Shown piece after piece: positions 58,701-64,000 of a stretch of 64,000 nucleotides of DNA. The stretch spans positions 1,426,001 through 1,490,000 of the forward strand of contig CP126125.1 of NCBI GenBank assembly GCA_030123525.1, given 5' to 3'. Made by a program: the position numbers and the translations under genes. This stretch comes from ELB16-189 sp018266435. Its GTDB lineage: Bacteria; Bacteroidota; Bacteroidia; Cytophagales; Cyclobacteriaceae. The stretch's first letter is position 1. Every line of letters starts with the position of its first letter. The notes beneath the pieces were generated by a model. The model was not told the origin of the DNA, ran no database searches, and worked only from the letters and a program-made list of their open reading frames with translations.

Positions 58701-59104
58701 TAATTCTTGTCGCTGAATAAATTTTTTTGATAGTCCCAAAATCCGGATTTGAAATTGTACGAAAAAATATTTGGCCCTTGTGCATAAAAGAGAATGTAAT
58801 CACCCGTATCAAATTTTCCATCTTCTTCACCCACTATGGTTATGGCAACCTGCACTGGATCACTGATGCGCTGAGCATTGTTAGCTTGTGGCAGCATGCC
58901 CGGCTGACTGGTGTACAACTGAATATTTTTTGGGTTGATTTGCGAAGGGTTTATCCCGGCTTTTTGCAGCGTGTTGTAGTCAATACGGTACACACCATCC
59001 GAGGTAACAGAAAACTTATACCATTGCCCGGTGTTGAATACCGAATTTTGCGCTACGGCATCCAGCGCACTGAGCATTCCACAAAACAGTAAAAATTTGA
59101 CCAC
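55703..59104 (-). CDS. porU: Type IX secretion sortase PorU
   Basis: A C25-family protease of about 1133 residues that removes the C-terminal signal of type IX cargo and attaches it to A-LPS. The frame opens further upstream inside pssA, but the likely start is the GTG at 59104, right at the signal peptide (KFLLFCGMLSALDAVAQ). LLIITNTAWLAQAKRLA begins the gingipain-like domain; VNYTGHGSE holds His641 and ITATCDFGR Cys675, spaced as in gingipains. After it come Ig-like domains and a C-terminal domain (NYPNPFQSGLETIF; SPGLYVAHVSV) like that of T9SS proteins. It lies 14 nt after pssA and 25 nt before porV. Confidence 0.93.
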   Translation of the reverse strand: MVKFLLFCGMLSALDAVAQNSVFNTGQWYKFSVTSDGVYRIDYNTLQKAGINPSQINPKNIQLYTSQPGMLPQANNAQRISDPVQVAITIVGEEDGKFDTGDYILFYAQGPNIFSYNFKSGFWDYQKNLFSDKNYYFLTYSASPGKRLSARQNLAGNFPVINQFNDFACYENDLYNILHSGRQWFGEQFDQSLQLSIQFNVPGIVPNSVIKLTSHVMAQSTNPCSFNVSMNNASILTQPVAAWPNTEYGTKGVIQIDTVQFNEQSVQAAQKTNQLITYQFNKASPGLSVGYLDYVLFSLQRQLNLYNAQTQFVSVASTANANSTFQVGSVTASSLVWDVTNSLSAKLQPATFSNTQLTFSTNTDSLKKFVVFNPTQVSLPTVESAVANQNLHGITSADLLIITNTAWLAQAKRLAFHRQSQNQMSPVVVTTDAIFNEYAGGKPDFTAVRDFIRDVFKKSGGQLKYVTLFGRGSYDYKNRVLSNTNFVPIYESYNSLDPLASYSSDDYFGFLEDSEGAWPENPAVNYSLDVGIGRLPVKTLAEAQLVVNKLIDYETNSKRLTSWSNQFLFVGDSGDANLHQSSADQLATTIDQNYVDFSSKRFFADSYPAVSEPVGQRNPGAMKSLDLAIRKGYALVNYTGHGSEQLWSNEQFLTPDLVQRLENAPYYPLFITATCDFGRNDDPSIISSGELLLLQNGGGGIGLITTSRLVSSATNFPLNQAFYQSLFNKVNNSFRTIGSVFKDTKNNSLAGINNRNFSLIGDPAMKLILPNNQVVVNQIKTLSGVDTVRALSQVTITGQIQNNGTPLTNFNGTGFVTVYDKPQNLVTLGNPNNNTNPPAPPYSYSERDNKLFNGSFSIAQGSFQFDFIAPDNVISNYDKGKLSFYATTPDGATATGGYTNFIVGGVEPAPIPDTTPPTIKLFLSDSTFVNGGTVSSNTQLYAQLFDKSGINTASVNPQKDIIATLDNKWGYVLNDYYTANIDNFTKGTITYPLDTLRSGRHQLTLTASDTYNNTASSTINFIVAEGSGIVVTNFINYPNPFQSGLETIFQFNQTRAGEDLEATLTIFDLYGNIIATVNYSIPASTYEVKLGTWDGKNTDGTKFSPGLYVAHVSVRSLVDGTQNEQSTKLIIMN

Positions 59105-59118
59105 GCAAAAGGGTTCGA

Positions 59119-59805
59119 TTATCCTTCCAATTTCAATGCTTTTCCTGCTAACGAAAAGGCGATATACAATAGTATAATCAATGGAATAGCCGGCAGTTTC
59201 ATAATCACTAAAAGTAATACAGCACAGATCAAAAAAGTAAACCGCAATTTGTTCTTCTGCCACGAAAAATCTTTGAACTTAAACGCCAGGATGTCAATAC
59301 GCGACACAAGTAAAGCTGAGAAGACCAACGTGATCAACACCAGCATCCAACCTTGCTGAACAAACGCACCCACATCGCCCGAAAGAAAAACCAGTGAGGT
59401 AATAAAAATAGTATTGGCGGGTGTATTAAGTCCCTTGAATGAATCATGCTGGGTTTCATCCACGTTGAAAATGGCCAGGCGAAGAGCAGAGCAAACAGCA
59501 ATTAAAAAAGCAATGAACGGAAGGTACGGATGGGAGGACGCAGCCCCGAGCATTTTGTACATCACCAGCGAAGGCAGCACACCAAAACTGACTACATCAG
59601 CAAGCGAATCCAATTCCTTACCAATGGGTGAGGTAACCTTTAGCCAGCGGGCGGCAAAGCCGTCAAAAAAATCGAAGCCGGCTGCTGCCCATACAAAATA
59701 GGCCGTGGGCACACTTCTGTTTTCTAAACAAAAAACAATACCCAGGCAACCACAAACCAAGTTACCACAGGTGAGAGTATTGGGTAAATACTTTAAATAG
59801 TTCAT
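59119..59805 (-). CDS. pssA: CDP-diacylglycerol-serine O-phosphatidyltransferase
   Basis: A 228-residue membrane enzyme making phosphatidylserine. The CDP-alcohol phosphatidyltransferase motif D48-G49, A52-R53, G62, D66 and D70 (DGFAARW and GKELDSLAD) is complete; it is preceded by a hydrophobic stretch, and several more membrane helices follow. The ATG at 59805 is used; an in-frame upstream start would lie in the previous gene. Its start overlaps the MBL gene stop as ATGA. The operon link to porU is an oddity to note: lipid synthesis and T9SS sortase in one mRNA. Confidence 0.94.
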   Translation of the reverse strand: MNYLKYLPNTLTCGNLVCGCLGIVFCLENRSVPTAYFVWAAAGFDFFDGFAARWLKVTSPIGKELDSLADVVSFGVLPSLVMYKMLGAASSHPYLPFIAFLIAVCSALRLAIFNVDETQHDSFKGLNTPANTIFITSLVFLSGDVGAFVQQGWMLVLITLVFSALLVSRIDILAFKFKDFSWQKNKLRFTFLICAVLLLVIMKLPAIPLIILLYIAFSLAGKALKLEG

Positions 59806-60455
59806 CTTATTACGTTCAGTGCACAATAAGGATTGGAAATTTTTTCTACACCAAGGGTGGTGGTTGGCCCGTGCCCCGGAAAGACCACCGTTTCATCGGG
59901 AAGAGAAAAAAGTTTTTGGCGAATGCTTTGAATGAGGGTATCGAAATCTCCTCCGGGCAAATCGGTGCGCCCAATACTTCCGGCAAAAAGTACATCGCCC
60001 GCAATGACTATTTTTTCTTGCTTATCGTAAAATCCCACGTGACCTATGGAGTGCCCGGGTAGGAAAAGTACTTGCCAGCGAGTATGACCAAACTGTACCG
60101 GCTCTTTTTCACTGAGGTAGCCGTCAGGCAAGGCTTCTTTGTATCCCTCCATACCATACACAGGTGCATAGTTTTTTACTGAACGCAACACCGGTTCTTC
60201 TATCGGATGGATAAGCAGAGGGGCTTTGTACTTGTCTTTAACAAAATCATTGCCCAGCACATGATCGATGTGTCCGTGTGTGTTGAGAATGTACTTTACA
60301 TGAAGATTGTTTGGGTCAATGAAGGAGGCCAGTTCTTTTTGTTCATCGCGGGTGTAGCACCCCGGATCGATGATCACCGCCTCGCGGGTATCGTCAAAAA
60401 CCACGTAGGTATTCTCAGCAAAGGCATTGAAGGTAAATGGTTGAATGGATAACAT
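59802..60455 (-). CDS. Metallo-beta-lactamase-fold hydrolase (glyoxalase II-like)
   Basis: A 217-residue enzyme with THGHIDH (H60, H62, D64, H65), the zinc pair motif; LPGHSIGHVGFYD, AGDVLFAGSIGRTDLPGG and FPGHGPTT complete the metal sites. The closest function is hydrolysis of thioesters such as S-lactoylglutathione or related acyl thiols; the family is broad, so the substrate is open. It follows the PfkB kinase by 17 nt and overlaps pssA by 4 nt. Confidence 0.93.
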   Translation of the reverse strand: MLSIQPFTFNAFAENTYVVFDDTREAVIIDPGCYTRDEQKELASFIDPNNLHVKYILNTHGHIDHVLGNDFVKDKYKAPLLIHPIEEPVLRSVKNYAPVYGMEGYKEALPDGYLSEKEPVQFGHTRWQVLFLPGHSIGHVGFYDKQEKIVIAGDVLFAGSIGRTDLPGGDFDTLIQSIRQKLFSLPDETVVFPGHGPTTTLGVEKISNPYCALNVIR

Positions 60456-60472
60456 TCAGTAAAGGTAAACCG

Positions 60473-61465
60473 TTATCCATTAAACTCCCTCAAAATTTTT
60501 TCTGTTTCAGTTTTTTGCAAACGTGGCCCCCATTGTTTTACCACGTGTGAGGAAGCGAGCGAAGCCAGTTTGCCCGAGCCTGCAAAACTGTGGCCGTGGG
60601 TAATGCCATATAAAAATGCTCCGGCAAACATATCGCCTGCCCCGTTGGTATCAATGGCTCTTGTGGCGTAAGGCTCAATGTCAACAAATGTGTCGCCATC
60701 AAATACCAGGGCACCGTTGGCTCCCCGCGTTATAACAAACCGTTTGGCTGATAACTTTAATTTCTCTCTGGCTATGCTCAGTGAGTTTGTTCCGGTAAAA
60801 ATCATGGCTTCTTCTTCATTGCAAAAAAGCAGGTCAACGCTGGCACCCACAATTTCTTCCATCTGTTTTGAAAAATATTTTACCATGCTCGAGTCAGAAA
60901 ATGTGAGCGCCACTTGTACTTTATTTCGCTCGGCAATTTTTTTTGCCTCTTTCATGGCATCGAGCCCTTTGGGGCTGGCCACTAAATAGCCTTCGAGGTA
61001 AACGTAAGATGAGTTGCGGATAGCTTCGTCATCGAGGTGCAGGGGAGACAAAAATGAACTGACTCCCAAGAATGTGTTCATGGTACGCTGGGCATCGGGC
61101 GATGTCATTACTAAGCAGCGGCCTGAGTGCCCGGCTGGGCAATTTTCGTATTTCAGGTTAGTGTGCACCCCATGATGGCTCAGGTCGTCAAGAAAAAATT
61201 TTCCAAGTTCATCTTGAGCTACCAGGCAGGAGTAAAAACTTTTTCCTCCAAACTGACTTAGCGCAACCACTGTGTTTCCGGCTGAGCCGCCTCCGCTTAA
61301 TCGGCTTTTCTTCATGTCAATGACCGACATCAAGTGCAGTTGTCGTTTTTCATCCACCAGGGTCATCACGCCTTTTTCTATTTCGTTTTTTTCAAAAAAG
61401 TGGTGATCTACTTCGGTTACAATATCCACAATGGCATTGCCCACACCAAACACATCGTATTTCAT
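60473..61465 (-). CDS. PfkB-family sugar/nucleoside kinase (adenosine-kinase-like)
   Basis: A 330-residue kinase of the ribokinase fold. The N-terminal VFGVGNAIVDIV, then SGGGSAGNTVVALSQFGG, and C-terminal TRAIDTNGAGDMFAGAFLYG with catalytic Asp in the DTNGAGD motif are clear. The pattern and length resemble adenosine/inosine-guanosine kinases used in nucleoside salvage, but fructokinase-like substrates cannot be excluded. It is the first gene of the minus-strand group running to the M16 pseudo-peptidase. Confidence 0.9.
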   Translation of the reverse strand: MKYDVFGVGNAIVDIVTEVDHHFFEKNEIEKGVMTLVDEKRQLHLMSVIDMKKSRLSGGGSAGNTVVALSQFGGKSFYSCLVAQDELGKFFLDDLSHHGVHTNLKYENCPAGHSGRCLVMTSPDAQRTMNTFLGVSSFLSPLHLDDEAIRNSSYVYLEGYLVASPKGLDAMKEAKKIAERNKVQVALTFSDSSMVKYFSKQMEEIVGASVDLLFCNEEEAMIFTGTNSLSIAREKLKLSAKRFVITRGANGALVFDGDTFVDIEPYATRAIDTNGAGDMFAGAFLYGITHGHSFAGSGKLASLASSHVVKQWGPRLQKTETEKILREFNG

Positions 61466-61530
61466 GTACTAATATTTTATTTTTAATGTCACATCTCGTT
61501 TGAGTTTATACAGTTGCGGGATTAGGAGGG

Positions 61531-61637
61531 CTTAGCACCGCAGCGAAATGCTAAGACTGACCTGCCGCAAAATTGTCCCCCGTGACTGACCTGCATTTGA
61601 AACATACCCTGCAATTTAACACTACACCCCGCAATTG
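61531..61637. repeat. Short direct and inverted repeats downstream of higA
   Basis: CTTAGCA at 61531-61537 and TGCTAAG at 61549-61555 form a 7-bp hairpin. GACTGACCTGC occurs twice, at 61555-61565 and 61583-61593. Related short strings, CCGCAAAATT, CCCTGCAATT and CCCCGCAATT, recur three times across 61564-61636. The repeated texture looks like a mobile-cassette border; the family is not identified. Confidence 0.5.
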
Positions 61638-61667
61638 CATAAACGTTTTGTTGACGGTTCGTGCCGT

Positions 61668-62024
61668 TTAATAAGATTGTATCAATACGTCAGTTGGAAT
61701 GTTTAATTTTTCATGAAGGTGTCTAATCATGTCCAGCGATAACTTTCTCTTTTTACTCAATATTTCACTCGCTCTACTTTTGAGTCCAACGACTTTTGCT
61801 AAATCTGTCTGAGTATAGCCAAGTTGTTCCATTCTGAATTTTATTGCTTCAATTGGGTCAGGCAAGTCAATTGGGAAATGTTCGTTTTCGTATTGGTCAA
61901 TCAATATGCCCAATATTTCAAGTTCGTCTCCTTCTTTAGTTCCTTTTTTTGCATCAAAAATTATCTCAAGTCTGTCCAATGCTTGTTGGTAGTCCTTTTT
62001 AGTCTTTATCAGTTTTAAGTTCAT
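61668..62024 (-). CDS. higA: HigA-type antitoxin (XRE helix-turn-helix)
   Basis: A 118-residue antitoxin. The ATG at 62024 begins MNLKLIKTKKDYQQALDRL, which fits the HigA dimerising N-terminus; the C-terminal helix-turn-helix is YTQTDLAKVVGLKSRASEIL and RKLSLDMIRHLHEKLNI. It lies 5 nt after the toxin gene, in the toxin-first order typical of higBA. It neutralises HigB and represses the promoter with it. Confidence 0.9.
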   Translation of the reverse strand: MNLKLIKTKKDYQQALDRLEIIFDAKKGTKEGDELEILGILIDQYENEHFPIDLPDPIEAIKFRMEQLGYTQTDLAKVVGLKSRASEILSKKRKLSLDMIRHLHEKLNIPTDVLIQSY

Positions 62025-62029
62025 AGTTA

Positions 62030-62323
62030 TCAAATTTTAGTCGCGTCAATCCTGTCGTATTCCTTATGAGTTCCAATAAATCGTATCCACATCATTTGAT
62101 AGTGAAAATTAATTTTTACAAGTAGTCGGTAGTTATTTCCCTTTATGTTGAAAACAACTCTATTGTCACCGAGAACACTTGCAGTTGGATACTCTTTTTT
62201 TACTTTATTGGTGTTTTTCCATTCGCTCTTTTCTGATTCTCGATACCAAGATTTAAGTTGTTGTTCGCAGTCCGAATGTTTAGTCCAAAACTCTCGGAGT
62301 ACCTTCTTTGCAATGACTCTCAA
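62030..62323 (-). CDS. higB: HigB-type mRNA interferase toxin
   Basis: A 97-residue protein of the HigB_toxin branch of the RelE fold: MRVIAKKVLREFWTKHSDCEQQLKSW (in part VLREFWTKHSDCEQQL), then DNRVVFNIKGNNYRLLVKINF and IRFIGTHKEYDRID. These toxins cleave mRNA on translating ribosomes. The coding region appears AT-richer than neighbouring housekeeping genes. With higA it forms a two-gene operon, likely acquired by transfer. Confidence 0.92.
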   Translation of the reverse strand: MRVIAKKVLREFWTKHSDCEQQLKSWYRESEKSEWKNTNKVKKEYPTASVLGDNRVVFNIKGNNYRLLVKINFHYQMMWIRFIGTHKEYDRIDATKI

Positions 62324-62338
62324 TTCTTAACCTTTTGT

Positions 62339-62346
62339 CAAAGGTA
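62339..62346 (-). promoter_or_regulatory. -7 promoter box for higBA
   Basis: On the minus strand the sequence is TACCTTTG, an exact match, 15 nt before the higB ATG. It is identical to the rRNA P1 -7 box. The -33 position reads TTC-like, no TTG. Confidence 0.5.
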
Positions 62347-62493
62347 TATAAAGTTCCCGTATTGGGAAATGTCATTTGGAATATTTTTCTATGATTATTG
62401 CCAGTTTGGGAGGCATGACTGCCAACGTTTGGCCTGCTTAGCTGGTGGGCATTTCATAAAAAATGAATTGTGATTTGCGGCTTAAGGTCTTTC

Positions 62494-63792
62494 CTATGGT
62501 TGTAGGGTAGAGCCATGCTCGGCTGCAGGTGTCTCAACTGTAGTCTTGGAATTAGTTTCTATTTTACTTACCCGAGGTGCTACCCAAATGAGTAGTCGCT
62601 GCCCGGTGCGAATCAAATTTCCATTCAGGTTATTCCATTCGCGTAAGTTGCGCACACTTACTCCAAAGCGTTGTGCAATGGTACTTAATGCATCGCCATA
62701 CCGTACATAATATACATCCTGATCACGCCCGTAGGTGCCGTTGCTCACGGCTTTGGCAATCGCTTCCCATTCTTTTTTTCCGGAAGCCGTTGAGTCCATG
62801 ACCATTTTTCTTTTTTGAATCAGGTTTTCTTTTGCCAGCAGTGGGATTTTTATGGTGCGCACTTTGCCATCATCGGGAATTGCATTTTTTTTGATGATGG
62901 GGTTCAGGCTTTGCAGATCTTCGGGGCAGGTGTTGGTCAGGTGGGCAAATGTATCAAACTGAAAAAACTGATTTACCGTTAGGGTATCATGCGGTATGAT
63001 TTTTTCACGGGCTACTTCGCGTATGTTGTGCTCGTCTGCGTAATTAACAGCATAAATGATAGCGATGTATTGCGGCACATAAGATCTCGTTTCGCGCGGG
63101 AGGAAATTGTAAATCTCCCAAAATGTTTTTTTATGACCTGATCTGCGGATGGCACGCTGCACTGTGCCGGGGCCAGAGTTATAGGCGGCTAATGCCAAAG
63201 GCCAATCGTGAAAGAGCGAATAGAGTTGCTCTAAGTATAAACAAGCTGCTTCGGTTGCTTTTTCGGGGTCTTGCCGGTCGTCAGTAAACCAATCGTTGTG
63301 CAGGCCGAAGTGGCGCCCGGTGTATGACATGAATTGCCACAGGCCAACGGCTCGTGCGCGTGAGGTGGCGCGCGGGTTCAGGCCCGATTCAATGATTGAG
63401 AGGTATTTTAACTCGTCAGGGAGATGGTGCTCTTTCAGTTTCTTTTCAAACAACGGAAAATACAAGTCCTTTTTGCGCAGCACCATGCGCACATAATCGC
63501 GATCGCGTACTAAAAAATAATCGATGAAGCCCTGCACCTTGCCATTGTAATCGAGCGGAATGATTTGCTGCAGGCAACTTAGCCGATCGGCAATCAATTC
63601 GGGGGTTTCATCGGCCGGAATAAATTCAAGGTTTGAGGGCACTGCGACCAATTCAGTTTTGACAGTGTCTTTGGCGGCCAGCGAATCAGTGACGGCCGGA
63701 GTGTTTACCACTACGATAGAATCTTTTTCTTCGGCTTGCTGTGCCTGCACTAGCAATGGAATAATAAACAATATGATTAAAAGTTTTTTCAA
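62494..63792 (-). CDS. Membrane-bound lytic murein transglycosylase (MltD-like) with LysM
   Basis: A 432-residue exported enzyme. The start appears to be a TTG at 63792 giving a signal peptide (KKLLIILFIIPLLVQAQ), as no ATG lies before it; the TTG overlaps the upstream gene's TGA (TTGA). The SLT domain has LSIIESGLNPRATSRARAVG with the catalytic Glu, then GLWQFM and ALAAYNSGPGTVQRA. One C-terminal LysM domain (YYVRYGDALSTIAQRFGVSV, then LREWNNL) binds peptidoglycan. It cleaves glycan strands between MurNAc and GlcNAc. Confidence 0.92.
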   Translation of the reverse strand: MKKLLIILFIIPLLVQAQQAEEKDSIVVVNTPAVTDSLAAKDTVKTELVAVPSNLEFIPADETPELIADRLSCLQQIIPLDYNGKVQGFIDYFLVRDRDYVRMVLRKKDLYFPLFEKKLKEHHLPDELKYLSIIESGLNPRATSRARAVGLWQFMSYTGRHFGLHNDWFTDDRQDPEKATEAACLYLEQLYSLFHDWPLALAAYNSGPGTVQRAIRRSGHKKTFWEIYNFLPRETRSYVPQYIAIIYAVNYADEHNIREVAREKIIPHDTLTVNQFFQFDTFAHLTNTCPEDLQSLNPIIKKNAIPDDGKVRTIKIPLLAKENLIQKRKMVMDSTASGKKEWEAIAKAVSNGTYGRDQDVYYVRYGDALSTIAQRFGVSVRNLREWNNLNGNLIRTGQRLLIWVAPRVSKIETNSKTTVETPAAEHGSTLQP

Positions 63793-64000
63793 CTCCGGTT
63801 TATTTCAATAATTGCCCTCGAAAATCTCAGCAATTTACATTCTTCAAAGTCATCTGCCAAAAGTTGCAGGCCAATTGGCAAGCCCTGTTTGTCTTTTCCG
63901 CTGGGAATTGATATGGCCGGAATACCCGCCACGTTGGCCTGAACGGAAAACAAGTCGGCCAGGTACATCTCTACCGGATCGGAAGAGTGCTCACTCAACT
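63789..64000 (-). CDS. gatA: GatA-like amidase, C-terminal end only
   Basis: The frame runs off the window end; only the C-terminal 69 residues or so are visible. YLADLFSVQANVAGIPAISIP, then GLPIGLQLLADDFEECKLLRFSRAI match the C-terminus of the Asp/Glu-tRNA amidotransferase subunit A. A different amidase-signature protein is possible because the catalytic Ser-Ser-Lys triad is outside the window. Its TGA overlaps the mltD TTG start. Confidence 0.8.
   Translation of the reverse strand, partial: LSEHSSDPVEMYLADLFSVQANVAGIPAISIPSGKDKQGLPIGLQLLADDFEECKLLRFSRAIIEINRS

Overview
The window is a Bacteroidota chromosome segment, most likely from the order Cytophagales. Four things point there. It has type IX secretion genes (porU, porV) and families largely confined to the phylum (DUF5686, DUF4783, DUF2480). 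The recurrent promoter element is TAnnTTTG, sometimes with TTG about 19 nt upstream. Genes lack obvious Shine-Dalgarno sequences, although the 16S 3' end keeps CCTCC. The genus cannot be fixed by reading alone. There is no prophage, insertion sequence or CRISPR array; most of the window is dense housekeeping DNA.

Layout. 1-5982: a truncated serine hydrolase and a DMT-family exporter, then rimP-nusA-infB on the minus strand. 6100-10623: gltB alone. 10785-13511: a Gfo/Idh/MocA oxidoreductase and a PhoD-like lipoprotein phosphatase. 13529-20126: an ATP10-like protein, DUF4783, nadC, an ECF sigma factor, a zinc-type anti-sigma factor, gmk, nadD and a DUF5686 protein, many with overlapping start and stop codons. 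20325-21292: a PadR repressor with a 30-bp perfect palindrome in its promoter and a small membrane protein. 21468-29032 (minus): an S9 peptidase, purM, a DUF-like secreted protein, YihY, a hotdog thioesterase and mltG. 29114-34772 (plus): a YciO-type protein, WbqC, clpC and an ABC-F ATPase. 34781-43532: a second serine hydrolase, an APC permease, an unusual amidohydrolase lipoprotein, an orphan iron/B12-type ABC ATPase and a full-length M16 protease. 43753-47192: rpmH-rnpA-S41 protease-tsaB-DUF2480. 47327-52890: a complete rRNA operon (16S, tRNA-Ile, tRNA-Ala, 23S, 5S) with promoter, boxA-like sites and terminator. 53242-61465 (minus): a PfkB kinase, an MBL hydrolase, pssA, porU, porV and a catalytically degenerate M16 protein in one apparent operon. 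61531-62346: a higBA toxin-antitoxin module in repeat-bearing, AT-richer DNA. 62494-64000: an MltD-like transglycosylase and the 3' end of a gatA-like amidase.

How the genes work together. Translation and RNA genes dominate (infB, nusA, rimP, rpmH, rnpA, tsaB, the rRNA operon). NAD synthesis (nadC, nadD) encloses a sigma/anti-sigma pair with a redox-type zinc motif. Envelope functions include mltG, mltD, pssA and the PorU/PorV sortase machinery that anchors type IX cargo.

I found no clear undescribed large system. The best candidates for something new are regulatory: the PadR palindrome lying exactly between promoter boxes, a series of promoter boxes only 4-6 nt from start codons (possible leaderless mRNAs), and terminator hairpins built from the stop codons of convergent genes. 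On the protein side, the M16 pseudo-peptidase downstream of porUV and the sigma/anti-sigma pair among the NAD genes deserve a look.
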